In this document: positions 38,278-47,811 of the stretch, piece by piece | How the letters are laid out: each line of letters starts with the position of its first letter | Numbering within the stretch: position 1 is the stretch's first letter | Origin: Flectonema sp. DT1601 | Taxonomy: Eukaryota; Euglenozoa; Diplonemea; Diplonemida; Diplonemidae | DNA: 64,000 nucleotides | Reading direction: 5' to 3' | Assembly (NCBI GenBank): GCA_964019425.1 | Contig: OZ025797.1 | Location: 310,001 to 374,000, forward strand | Position numbers and translations under genes: made by a program | The notes under the pieces: model-generated | Told to the model about the DNA's origin: nothing | Databases searched by the model: none | Seen by the model: the letters and a program-made list of their open reading frames with translations, nothing else

Positions 38278-41200
38278 ATGTCACATTTCTTGGTTCAAGT
38301 TCATGTTATCCAGGCATTGAACTTAATTCCGACATCCGATACTAACACTGCCATCCCTGTGTGTGAAGTCGAATGCTGGGGTGAGAGAAAACAAAGTAAA
38401 AAAGGAAAAGATAAAACCCTAAACCCGTTTTGGGATAAGAATTTTAATTTTGAGAGGGAAGGTGTTGACCTATCAAGCGGAGAGAATACCCTAAAGATAA
38501 CCGTATACGATACAGACACTTGGTTCACAAATGACGTTATAGGCGAATACGTTATAGACTTAGCACACGTCTACAATGAAGAACCAAATCATGAGCTCTA
38601 TAGAAAATGGATCGTTTTATCAAAAGATGATGAGGGCGATACTTTGGGATTCTTAAAGGCATCTGTTTTAGTTTTGAATATCTCTCAGGGTGACACTCAA
38701 CCACCACGAGACGAAGAAGATCCATTCGCTGATCCGGCGACAGACAACGCTGATGATTTAGAAGGGGCGATGCTAAAGCCACCAAATCTTCGTAAAGACG
38801 GTTACTTAATTCACTGCGAAATTTGGGAAGCTCAAGATTTACCCATCATGGATATCTGGGGAACTATTGATCCTTTCGTCAGAGTTGGTTTCGCAGGGAA
38901 GAAAAAAATTGAAACTCAATGCTTTCCAAAAGATCAAAATCCGAAATTTAAAACTCAAGTCACATTAAAAGTTGGAGCGAGAGCCCCCACAGATATCATC
39001 ATATTGGAACTTCTAGACAGAGATGTTTTATTTGATGAACTCGTATCAAACAAAGCATTTTCATTTAAAAAGCTACTCGAAGAAGGAAACGAACTCCCTC
39101 CACGTTGGTTCCCTTTATACGGTCACGCTGAAGAACCGGACCTAAGCGAAGTACTTAAAGCCTGTTATAAAAAACAAATGAACGAACCGCAGAGAACGAG
39201 ATACGTTGGTAGACTGTTGGTAGGGTTTAAAGCTGAATATATGCAAGTGGCAAAACCTCCCAGTAACCCGATAACTCAACTTTCAGGAGGCGTCTTACGT
39301 CCAAGAGAGTGTTCGTGGACTCTAAGATTTGATCTTTATCAAGGAGCTTCTCTTGATGATGTTCCTGGATGGTTTGATGATTTAGTTGTTGAGATCGAAT
39401 GGGGTACTGAAATACGTACTTCAGGATATATGTATAAAGATGAACACGGCATAGCATGTTGGTTTGAGCAGTTTCCTGAAATAATCACAAAGTGGCCGGA
39501 AGTTGTTGATCATGGAGACTTTCCATCTCAAGGAAACCAACCGAAATATTCAAAAATAAAAGACTCAGAACTTGATTGGGGTGACTGGGATCAAATCCCT
39601 TTCGTAGTAATCCGACTAGTACGAGACGGACCAGTCAGTAGAGAAGCCGTATCTGAACGTCTTGTTCACCCGAAAGATATTCCAGTTTCATCAGAAGAAG
39701 TTGCTAGTTCAACGAATTCTAATTATAAACCGCAGTGGTGGATATTTAATCCTGTTCGTAAGAAAAGTGGAAAACTTGCGATTGACATTCCGACATTCCT
39801 TCAGTTTAGAATTGGACTGAATTCAGATTCTGATCCTGCGGGAGTTCGCGAAAAGATGATCCCCGCAGAGAAGAAAGCCTACGTTCTGAGAAGTCACATC
39901 TACCAAGCGAGAGGACTAGCCGCAGCTGATAGAACCGGTACGTCCGATCCTTACTGTGAGATCCAATGTGGTAATTATAGAAAAACAACTAGAAGAAATG
40001 AAGAAACCCTTTGTCCTATTTGGTACGAAACTCTCACAGGTAGAATCTTCATGCCAGCAAAGGCACAAGAACTATCACAAGCTCCGATGATTAATATCAC
40101 TGTCTGGGATTGGGAGCAGGGATTACTTGGATTTTCCGCAGATGTAATTATCGGACGAAGCTCTAACGAAGTATCTCAAAAACTAATTGTGTGTCAGTGG
40201 AAGGCATACGAACCAAGAAAACCTCATTGGAGACCACTCTATGATATTATTGACGGAAAAAAAGTACCAGCTGGTGAACTACTTGTTTCCTTTGACATTC
40301 TTCATCCAAATCTTGCAAAAGAAATTCATCACAAGCTTCCTGAAGGTGGATCGTTACTTCCGTGGGTAAAAACAACTCCGATGTTTCTCGAGTACAACAT
40401 ACTTGGTTTGAGAGAGTTAGAATCACTTCCTGGATTATTTAGTCACAATCCTGTTTCAGGAACAAGTATTCGAATAAAGTGCGGAACTGCTGAATGGGAA
40501 GATGTCGTCGACTACGAGTGGATAAACAATCACAAATCAAGCATCTACTTAGACGATGATTTATTAGGAAAAAAACAAAAGTATCTGTCTCTCCCAATGA
40601 TGCAAACACCACTACTGGAAGGTGAGGATTCACCCAACGGGTGGAATCCACATTATGGGTTTGTTGGTTATTTAAAGTTCAACTATCCTGTCGATAAAAG
40701 ATACACACCAAACATCGTTGTGGAAGTTAGAGACAAGAAAGGAAATTTAATTGGAATATTTGATGAAAGTTTAGAAACGATAATGGCTGAACAAGGAACA
40801 AAGAGAAGTGGAACAAAAGACGAACACATGAAACTAGCACTTGAACGCAACGGTATCGATCCAAGCAGTGCAATAGATCGTCCAGTAAAATCAGATGGTA
40901 AAGAAGCAGACATTGAAGCACCTGAAGAAGAAGATGATAACGATGATGATGATATGACTGACGACGATGAAGAATTAGCAAAACGCGCAGTTTCAAAAAA
41001 CGCTCCCGACAGAGACAACATCAGTACTTCCTCAGCTGATGAATCTGATCGTCAAACACCTGATCACGAACCTTTATTTGGTTATGATGGACCTTATGAA
41101 AATGAACTTAAACACCTTCCTTACAATCGATATCTTTTAAAAAGACAAGCTCCTGTTGCCTTCAATCCATTTTCACTTTCATTCGATAGAACACCAAAAC

Positions 41201-43104
41201 TAATTACTTGTGGAGTATTTAAAGGAAGATTCCGACTACTAAAACCGATGGAAGTACCTGGTCACGAGTTCAATCAAATCCTTACAAGTAATTGGGGAAC
41301 TGTAAGAGGTGAACCAGGTGATCTAACACACTTATCTCAATATGGTAGTCCTGAACAGATATTAGACTGGTCTAGTGATAGGTATTTAGTTGTTGATCAT
41401 ATTCGGAATAGGTTTCGTAATATGTCGAAGTCTCCCTCTGATAGACCATTGTTTTATATTGGAGTTGATCACAGAGAGAGTGGACAAGATGATAATAATG
41501 ATAACGACATAGAGAGTACTTGTAGTGATGATTCTAGTCAGGGTAGTGTCTCATATCAAAGTTCTAAAACAGACGAAGAAGATCTCTTTATCGATGACAC
41601 TCAATACGATAGAGTCCCAACTACTTCAGCTGATCGCGGAGGAGAAGTCCTTCAATGGTTTTGGGATCGTCAACAGGAGGAATGGGAAAATAAATTCTCA
41701 CCCAGAGAGTTAGTAGTTCGTATTTATGTTTACAATTCGTATTACTTAGTTGGAAGCAGAGGTAATAATACCAACCCAACTCTTCATTTATCAGTTCCTC
41801 AGGGTAATGATATAAAATCAGAACAATACCCCAGCCCAGGATGTGGTAGTACTGCCTGGCCGATGGTTTTAAGAACGTTGTCACCAAACTTTCGCCACAC
41901 GTTTGATGATGTGACTATTTACTTACCAGGAGCAGGAGTATCAACTTTATCAGTACTTGACCGCGATGAAGGAATCTTCACTACTAGTCAAACTCAAATA
42001 GGATTCACAAAGTTCGATCTCGAAGACCTTGCGTACGATGGCTACTTTACTGACTGGAGATCTCATTGGGATTATAATACTTGGCCAACAGAACAACGTT
42101 CTCTATCATCAATGACAAGTAAGGCTCCGATGGGTAAGGTTAAGATGTTTGTTCAGGTATTAGATCCTGATGTGGCTCAAAAAAACCCACCAATGTCAAT
42201 AAAAGGTCCAGGACCGATGGACTTTGAAGTACGACTCACGATAATGGGTTTGAGAGAGATAAAACCACCACCTGGTCATGAAGGGGATGAGGTTCCGAGA
42301 AGTGTTTTTTTTGGATTCTTGGGAAGTATTCCTTGCTGTCCATGGGCAAGAGGACCTCTACCCGATTCACCATACGGAATTATGTGTTGTCCTGGTGGTC
42401 TTAATATAATGGTTGCTGCTACAGCGAAGTGGTCATTCCCAGAATGTGAAGAAGACAACGCTCCTTACAAAGAAACAGACACCCGTAAATGTGTTTCATT
42501 CGATGACATGTCAGCTGAATATAATTGGAGAATGTCTCTTCCAGTGACTCTGCCTTGCAAATTTCATTTCATTCAAATAAATGTTTACAGCACTCGTTTC
42601 TTTGGATTGTTTGCACCTGATGCAATATCAGAAAATGTTTTTAATTTGAAGGCGTTTTTTGACCGCGCGCTTGATGCAAAAGGTAGGAAACCGATAACAG
42701 TTCAACTACCAGCTGACCGTGGTGGGAAATGGATAAACTTAACTCATCCTAAGACTGGTGAAGAAACAATGGCACAGCTATCGGTTCACATGGAAATTGT
42801 TTCAAAAGAGTTAGTTGCTGAACAGGAAGACGATGGATGTCTTGAGGGAGAAGACGCTTGGGGACAAGTCACAACTTGGCCGACAAGAAAACTTTCAGAT
42901 CTTTCTGAAGCTCAGCGATCTTCTAAAAAAGTTATTTCAATTTCAAAACCAAACAGACCCCCAACTGACTTTTGGCCTTTCAACGTCCTTGCCTGGGGCA
43001 GATGGTGCATGTATCGCCACTACTGGAAGATAGTTGTCGGTGCAATTATTGGGGTTATTATATTTGTTATTGGTGTTGTGATTTATATGAAAATGAAGCC
43101 ATAA
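38278..43104 (+). CDS. Ferlin (multi-C2, tail-anchored membrane fusion protein)
   Basis: 1608 residues. Ferlins act in calcium-triggered vesicle fusion and membrane repair. C2 domains are seen at about 1-120 (FLVQVHVIQALNLI, LKITVYDTD), 178-290 (YLIHCEIWEAQDLPIMDIWG, DPFVRVGF) and 533-650 (DRTGTSDPYCEI with the calcium-loop Asp residues). More divergent ones lie at about 700-790, 1145-1260 (LSVLDRDEGIF) and 1315-1500 (DFEVRLTIMGLREI). A FerI-like linker follows the second C2. An acidic linker lies at about 880-900. A single C-terminal helix (about 1584-1605) with a tiny KMKP tail is the classical ferlin anchor. Length and order fit type II ferlins. A 1608-codon frame without introns supports an intron-poor genome. 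Confidence 0.9.
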   Translation: MSHFLVQVHVIQALNLIPTSDTNTAIPVCEVECWGERKQSKKGKDKTLNPFWDKNFNFEREGVDLSSGENTLKITVYDTDTWFTNDVIGEYVIDLAHVYNEEPNHELYRKWIVLSKDDEGDTLGFLKASVLVLNISQGDTQPPRDEEDPFADPATDNADDLEGAMLKPPNLRKDGYLIHCEIWEAQDLPIMDIWGTIDPFVRVGFAGKKKIETQCFPKDQNPKFKTQVTLKVGARAPTDIIILELLDRDVLFDELVSNKAFSFKKLLEEGNELPPRWFPLYGHAEEPDLSEVLKACYKKQMNEPQRTRYVGRLLVGFKAEYMQVAKPPSNPITQLSGGVLRPRECSWTLRFDLYQGASLDDVPGWFDDLVVEIEWGTEIRTSGYMYKDEHGIACWFEQFPEIITKWPEVVDHGDFPSQGNQPKYSKIKDSELDWGDWDQIPFVVIRLVRDGPVSREAVSERLVHPKDIPVSSEEVASSTNSNYKPQWWIFNPVRKKSGKLAIDIPTFLQFRIGLNSDSDPAGVREKMIPAEKKAYVLRSHIYQARGLAAADRTGTSDPYCEIQCGNYRKTTRRNEETLCPIWYETLTGRIFMPAKAQELSQAPMINITVWDWEQGLLGFSADVIIGRSSNEVSQKLIVCQWKAYEPRKPHWRPLYDIIDGKKVPAGELLVSFDILHPNLAKEIHHKLPEGGSLLPWVKTTPMFLEYNILGLRELESLPGLFSHNPVSGTSIRIKCGTAEWEDVVDYEWINNHKSSIYLDDDLLGKKQKYLSLPMMQTPLLEGEDSPNGWNPHYGFVGYLKFNYPVDKRYTPNIVVEVRDKKGNLIGIFDESLETIMAEQGTKRSGTKDEHMKLALERNGIDPSSAIDRPVKSDGKEADIEAPEEEDDNDDDDMTDDDEELAKRAVSKNAPDRDNISTSSADESDRQTPDHEPLFGYDGPYENELKHLPYNRYLLKRQAPVAFNPFSLSFDRTPKLITCGVFKGRFRLLKPMEVPGHEFNQILTSNWGTVRGEPGDLTHLSQYGSPEQILDWSSDRYLVVDHIRNRFRNMSKSPSDRPLFYIGVDHRESGQDDNNDNDIESTCSDDSSQGSVSYQSSKTDEEDLFIDDTQYDRVPTTSADRGGEVLQWFWDRQQEEWENKFSPRELVVRIYVYNSYYLVGSRGNNTNPTLHLSVPQGNDIKSEQYPSPGCGSTAWPMVLRTLSPNFRHTFDDVTIYLPGAGVSTLSVLDRDEGIFTTSQTQIGFTKFDLEDLAYDGYFTDWRSHWDYNTWPTEQRSLSSMTSKAPMGKVKMFVQVLDPDVAQKNPPMSIKGPGPMDFEVRLTIMGLREIKPPPGHEGDEVPRSVFFGFLGSIPCCPWARGPLPDSPYGIMCCPGGLNIMVAATAKWSFPECEEDNAPYKETDTRKCVSFDDMSAEYNWRMSLPVTLPCKFHFIQINVYSTRFFGLFAPDAISENVFNLKAFFDRALDAKGRKPITVQLPADRGGKWINLTHPKTGEETMAQLSVHMEIVSKELVAEQEDDGCLEGEDAWGQVTTWPTRKLSDLSEAQRSSKKVISISKPNRPPTDFWPFNVLAWGRWCMYRHYWKIVVGAIIGVIIFVIGVVIYMKMKP

Positions 43105-43364
43105 TTTAGTTTTTTTTTTCTTTCTTTTTTAATATTTTTTTCTTTTTATATTTCGATTCGTAATTAATAAGTTCGTATTTACACCTCTGCAAGAGCTACA
43201 CAGACGAAGCTCGTCGATATTTCCTTGCCCACGTTTGGCTATGCTTCTTGGAGATTAGTTTCTTATTTTAGACAGCAATATAATGGCAGGGATGGTTTAT
43301 AATCTCCAGACTGTTTGTTCTTTTTAAATCGTATTTCTAATCAGCCAGCAGCACGTCATCACAA

Positions 43365-46331
43365 ATGCTCTTCCCGCTCAGGGTTATACTTTTTTGTGTT
43401 CTACTAATATTATCAAATTGTAAGTTAGTTTATATTCGATGTGGCAATTCTGATGTATACCTCCGGGCTTATGCTTCAGGTGAAGTACGGGCAGAAACTG
43501 CTATCGGAAACCCGGGAGATAATTTTAAGTGGGACGTCATTCAAATGTCTGGCATAGAAACGTATCATAGTGTCACTCAAGGAACCTTTCTTGATGCAGG
43601 TCAACAGGTTGGAGATGAAGTTACTAGTGTCAACATACCAACAGCTGCTTCAAATTGGAATTATTGCGCCACTTGTGCTTCTCTTGAAAGTGTTGGAACA
43701 GGTGGAGTACTGCTGTGTTTTGGAATGTCTGGTCCTGTAACGGAGTTCACTTCTGTTGAACAAATATTTGTCATCAGCGCGAATAGTGTTATTCCTCCTT
43801 ATCCAACTGGTGCCCCGACTAATAATGTGATCACAAATGCACCAAATGTGACGGGTGTCCCTACTAACCCGCCGCCTACTGATACACCGCTGACGAACTC
43901 GCCGCCTACTAATCCTCCACCTACTGACACACCGGCGACAAATACGCCTACCAACACACCGTCAACCAACGTACCAACAAATGCACCCACTGGCATACCA
44001 ACGAACCCACCGCCTACTGACACACCACCAACAAACATACCAACAAATACACCCACTGACGTGCCAACGAATCCACCGCCTACTGACACACCACCAACAA
44101 AGATACCAACAAATACACCCACTGACGTGCCAACGAATCCACCGCCTACTGACACACCACCAACAAACATACCAACAAATACACCCACTGACGTGCCAAC
44201 GAATCCACCCCCCACTGGCATGCCGTCAACAAACTCACCACTGACTGACACACCGCCTACTGGCATACCGCTAACAAATCCGCCTCCAACTGGCATGCCT
44301 TCAACTGACGCGCCATCTACGAATCCACCGCCAACAGATCCGCCGAGCACGGGCTCACCCCAAACCAATGTACCCGATACGAGTGCTCCAGTTAGGCCAC
44401 TGCTCACAGACTCTCCAGCAACAGTTGCACCAGTGAAACTGACTGGTACACCGCTAACAAGCTCACCGACTGGCTCACCTCCGACACGTCCGCCATCCAC
44501 GAGCTTACCGCCTACAGGCCTGCCAACTAGCTCTCCTTCAACAAACCCACCCACAGCCTTGCCAACGGAACAACCGACAGGCTTACCATCTGATCAACCA
44601 ACAGCCTTGCCAACGGAACAACCAACAGCCTTGCCAACTGATCAACCCACAACCTTGCCAACGGATGGACCCACAGCCTTCCCCTCTACTGGTTCTCCCG
44701 TTTCTAGCTCTCCCATTTCTAGCTCGCCTCCTACGGAGTTACCGATTAGCAGTTCGCCGGCTACTTGGGTGCCAACGACAGCTCTGTCCACGGATTCTCC
44801 TTACGAAGGCTATCTACCGACACTAGCTCCCACACGAATACCCGAGACGGGGACACCGAATAAGGGAAAGCCTCAGGTGGTGGAGGAGCAGAAGGCGGTT
44901 CAGACTTCGGCCGCAGTAGCTGCTTCTGCGGGGGCAGTCGTTGGGGCTTCAGCAATGCCAGTGGCCTCTTTAGGACTGGTTTCTATTCTTAGAGAGTTAG
45001 AATGTGATACTGGAATAGATGATATTGAAGCACTTCAAGTTCCTTGGGATCAACACCCAACACAACTAAAGCTTGGTGGAGGTCCATACAGCAGTTTGCT
45101 AGGAGCAGCTGTTTTTAATCTGGTGTTGGTTGCTGGAATCTTTTTACTTAGCTTTCTGACGTCTTTGATATGGCTCAAAGTGAAATCAAAATCCCAAAAT
45201 AATATTAAGAAAGCGATGGGTGCAGTGTGCTTTCCCGGGCTACCCACCTGCGCCTTTATGTACCTCTTGGGAAGTACAGTGTCTTCAGGTTTTCAGATCA
45301 TCCTTCGAGGGACGGAGAAGACGGCTGAAGATGACAGAGCAGCCCTTACTATAATAGCCATTGTGAGTGTCACTGTTACCTTAGCTGGGGTTTGTTCTAT
45401 ATACTTTCATGTTCTGAAATCTGATAAATTTGAAGCTGAATACGAAGTAGCTTCAAAACCTGAAGGTAAATACAAAGTATTTTTATTCGGAAAAGGAAAA
45501 TGGACTAGCCTCATCCCACACACATACTTCTCTGAGAGACATGGCTCAGTCTTTAATTGCTATAGAGAAAATTGTAGGCATTGGATTCTTGTCGAATGTT
45601 TATATGTGATCTTAACAAGTATTAGTTCGGGATGGAGACCAGCTTATTCTGATGGATGCATGGTTCGATCATTAATTATATTCGTGATTTTATTATTGTA
45701 TACTGCAGCACTGCTGGTACGTCGTCCATATCTTGCTGTTTGTGATAATGTTGTGTGGACTTTGTTTGCGATGGGTCAGTCAGTAGCTGTGTTGTTAACG
45801 GTTCTTTCTTATAGAAGTGTTGAGAATACGGAATTGACGATGGTATCAGGAATGATATTAACAATCATTACTGGTATTGCATTATTTAAAGCTGTTGTTG
45901 ACACTGTGTTTACAGCATACGAATCTCACGTGTCTGTTACTAAAAGTGGTGATGCTCATGAACGGGAATTGATGTCCAACGCATCTGGTGATAATGTGGA
46001 GCTAAAAACTAATTTCTCAACAGTCCCACCGGATACACCTGTATTGTCACCTCCGCTTGCATTTTTAGATACGACTACTGGGCCGAGCCAGTCTCTTACT
46101 CCTTCATCAAGCTTTTTAGTACCGCATGCTGGTAGTGCTGACTTGCGTGGTGGTCGACGGTTGAGCGGTACTTTGGGAGCTCCCAAACGTCCACAGCAGA
46201 GGTCTGCTGTCCCGAGTAGAACTAACTCTGTTGTTTCGGATATCTTAGAGTTATCTAAATCGCCGTCTATTCCTTTATTAAGATCTCCTTCTGTTGAAAT
46301 GAGAAGGACATCACAAGTATTTAGGATTTAG
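43365..46331 (+). CDS. Large surface protein: ectodomain, Pro/Thr mucin-like stalk, seven membrane helices
   Basis: 988 residues. A signal peptide (about 1-19) precedes a 125-residue beta-rich Cys-containing ectodomain. Residues about 146-500 are a Pro/Thr/Ser stalk, likely O-glycosylated. It contains three perfect 22-residue tandem units (66 bp each, 43998-44195) and then eight-residue units of the form TALPTEQP (about 44550-44690). From about 572 there are about seven membrane segments with a conserved stretch CRHWILVECLYVILTSISSG, a later LLVRRPY motif, and a Ser/Thr/Pro cytosolic tail. Multi-pass C-termini of this sort occur in free-living bodonid surface proteins, as far as I recall. It may be an adhesin or a receptor. 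The antisense frame of the stalk is open but is an artefact of the repeats. Confidence 0.75.
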   Translation: MLFPLRVILFCVLLILSNCKLVYIRCGNSDVYLRAYASGEVRAETAIGNPGDNFKWDVIQMSGIETYHSVTQGTFLDAGQQVGDEVTSVNIPTAASNWNYCATCASLESVGTGGVLLCFGMSGPVTEFTSVEQIFVISANSVIPPYPTGAPTNNVITNAPNVTGVPTNPPPTDTPLTNSPPTNPPPTDTPATNTPTNTPSTNVPTNAPTGIPTNPPPTDTPPTNIPTNTPTDVPTNPPPTDTPPTKIPTNTPTDVPTNPPPTDTPPTNIPTNTPTDVPTNPPPTGMPSTNSPLTDTPPTGIPLTNPPPTGMPSTDAPSTNPPPTDPPSTGSPQTNVPDTSAPVRPLLTDSPATVAPVKLTGTPLTSSPTGSPPTRPPSTSLPPTGLPTSSPSTNPPTALPTEQPTGLPSDQPTALPTEQPTALPTDQPTTLPTDGPTAFPSTGSPVSSSPISSSPPTELPISSSPATWVPTTALSTDSPYEGYLPTLAPTRIPETGTPNKGKPQVVEEQKAVQTSAAVAASAGAVVGASAMPVASLGLVSILRELECDTGIDDIEALQVPWDQHPTQLKLGGGPYSSLLGAAVFNLVLVAGIFLLSFLTSLIWLKVKSKSQNNIKKAMGAVCFPGLPTCAFMYLLGSTVSSGFQIILRGTEKTAEDDRAALTIIAIVSVTVTLAGVCSIYFHVLKSDKFEAEYEVASKPEGKYKVFLFGKGKWTSLIPHTYFSERHGSVFNCYRENCRHWILVECLYVILTSISSGWRPAYSDGCMVRSLIIFVILLLYTAALLVRRPYLAVCDNVVWTLFAMGQSVAVLLTVLSYRSVENTELTMVSGMILTIITGIALFKAVVDTVFTAYESHVSVTKSGDAHERELMSNASGDNVELKTNFSTVPPDTPVLSPPLAFLDTTTGPSQSLTPSSSFLVPHAGSADLRGGRRLSGTLGAPKRPQQRSAVPSRTNSVVSDILELSKSPSIPLLRSPSVEMRRTSQVFRI
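43998..44195 (+). repeat. Three 66-bp tandem repeats inside the mucin-like stalk
   Basis: Units 43998-44063, 44064-44129 and 44130-44195 each encode PTNPPPTDTPPT(N/K)IPTN followed by TPTDV. They differ by only a few bases, so recent unequal exchange or slippage is likely and copy number may vary between strains. Confidence 0.9.
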
Positions 46332-46392
46332 AAACCTTCATTGTTGAATGGAACTGGTGGATAAGTTTTAATTTTTTTTTTTTTTTTTTTTA

Positions 46393-46860
46393 ATTTAGTG
46401 AACTATTTTTTAAATAACAAAAAGAAAAAAAAACTCACATTTCAACATTTAAGACTGTCTTTCATGACGTCTTTCATTATATTTCAATAATGGGGTACCA
46501 TCTGGTGTTCATCAGGATGTTTTATTTTTATTTTGATACTTTGAAATATCTTTTTTTTTTTAAAGAGCCCCAGTAGAGACCTGAATCCTCCCAAAAAAAA
46601 AAAAAAAAAGTTTTGTTAGTGCCTCGAAGTTTGCACTTGACAGCACTTTAGTGATACCCCGTAGCTCATTTTTCTTTTGTACCGACGAAGTCGGAGAAGA
46701 AGCTATTCGGGTTAAGCGATCAACAAGTATAAAAGCTTTATCTGAATGGTTTTTTATTTATTATTATTATTTTCTTTTTAATTTTTACTTATAATTTACA
46801 CACACCGTCGAAGAACTGTATTCATCGTTAGCTGTGGAGGAAGATCAGAGCTCCTGTCAA
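46393..46860 (+). repeat. Tandem duplication, unit 1
   Basis: Landmarks in order: GTGAACTATTTTTTAAATAA, ATGACGTCTTTCATTATATT, ATCAGGATGTTT, CTGAATCCTCCC, TTTACACACACCGTCG and GTATTCATCG. The same landmarks in the same order are found in unit 2, about 525-665 bp downstream. Confidence 0.7.
46679..46750 (+). mobile_element. Stem-loop element B, + orientation, short complete copy
   Basis: GTACCGACGAAGTCGG (perfect 5-bp hairpin) is followed by arms 46703-46717 and 46735-46749. Of 15 positions 14 can pair, three of them as G-U, around a 17-nt loop. It is the minimal form of the family and lies inside unit 1 of the tandem duplication but has no counterpart in unit 2, so it probably inserted after the duplication. 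Confidence 0.7.
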
Positions 46861-46917
46861 TGTATCTCGGAGAGTTGAGTAGCACAGCAGAGCAGAGCAG
46901 AGCGATAACTTTTATTT

Positions 46918-47510
46918 TCTTAATTTGGCGAACTATTTTTTAAATAACAAAAAAAAAAAAAAAAAAAAAAAAAAAAACACAATTTTTTACATTAAAGAGT
47001 CTCTGCATGATGTCTTTTATATTTTAGTAATGGGCGCCATCATCAGGATAGTTCTTTTTTTTATTTTTTTTTATAAAATAACTGAATCCTCCCAATTTTT
47101 TATTTTTTTATTTGTGCCCTGGAAATCTGTAACCTGACTTCAGTTCTACCGAAGTATTGGGAACCTCGAAGACTACGGGGACCCTACCCGGTACTATTCG
47201 AGCGTCTACCTAACCGATACTCGGTGGTCTGTTTGACTTGCTTTATTTATTTTCATTTTGATATCCGGCACTAACCATCTGTCCAATTATTTCGGAACCA
47301 TCGAGAGGTTCACCTTTTCTCCAAAGATAGTGAGATTACGATTCAAATCGTGTTTGCAAATCACTTTTGAGGTTTTGCTCTCGACATCATTTTTGGTAGA
47401 TTCCGTGTTTTATTTATTTATTTATTTATTTTTTTAAAAAAGAAATAGTTTTTCTTATATTTACACACACCGTCAAAAACGGTATTCATCGCTACCTGTG
47501 ACAGGTACGC
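46918..47510 (+). repeat. Tandem duplication, unit 2
   Basis: Landmarks: GCGAACTATTTTTTAAATAA, ATGATGTCTTTTATATTTTA, ATCAGGATAGTT, CTGAATCCTCCC, TTTACACACACCGTCA and GTATTCATCG. In place of the stem-loop element it carries a family C repeat between the shared landmarks. Confidence 0.7.
47120..47245 (+). repeat. Hairpin repeat family C, related copy 3
   Basis: GTATTGGGAACCTCGAAGAC, then TCTACCTAACCGATACTCGG, then GGTCTGTTTGACTTGCTT aligns with 51030-51140 and, at its end, with copies 1 and 2. Confidence 0.45.
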
Positions 47511-47784
47511 GGGGATACCTTAGAAGGTTCTCATCTTTTTTTACAAAAAGTTGTGTTGTGATCTCTCCCTCTTTTTCTCTCCCTCTCTCTCTTTTATTCT
47601 TAATGCATAACGATCAGCACTATAGGTACAAAGTTACCTACGGTCTATGTTTGGTGAGAAACAAATCATTTTTTTTAAAATTATTTCTTGTTGTGGTTCT
47701 TACATTCTAGATATTGTAAGACTGCATTTATTGTTCTGTTTTTCTTTTTTAAAGTTTAGCTCAAGTATGTTATTCATTTATTAA

Positions 47785-47807
47785 TTTATTTTCACCCCTC
47801 CTATCAG
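47785..47807 (+). promoter_or_regulatory. Putative trans-splice acceptor
   Basis: ATTTTCACCCCTCCTATCAG ends at 47807, only 4 nt before the ATG at 47812, so the 5' leader would be almost entirely spliced leader. Confidence 0.45.
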
Positions 47808-47811
47808 AAGG

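Larger units (their letters stand above)
46332..47811. other. 1.5-kb spacer with a diverged tandem duplication
   Basis: No gene recognised. A block starting GAACTATTTTTTAAATAACA and an (A)n run, then GAATCCTCCCAA, then ACACACACCGTC, occurs twice (46393-46860 and 46918-47510). One stem-loop element B sits in the first copy and one family C repeat in the second (listed separately). Confidence 0.65.

Noticed and set aside
43799-44554. A 251-codon open frame on the minus strand, Gly/Val-rich
   Set aside because: It is the exact antisense of the Pro/Thr repeat stalk. Its apparent repeats are imposed by the coding strand, and no other minus-strand gene exists in the window.
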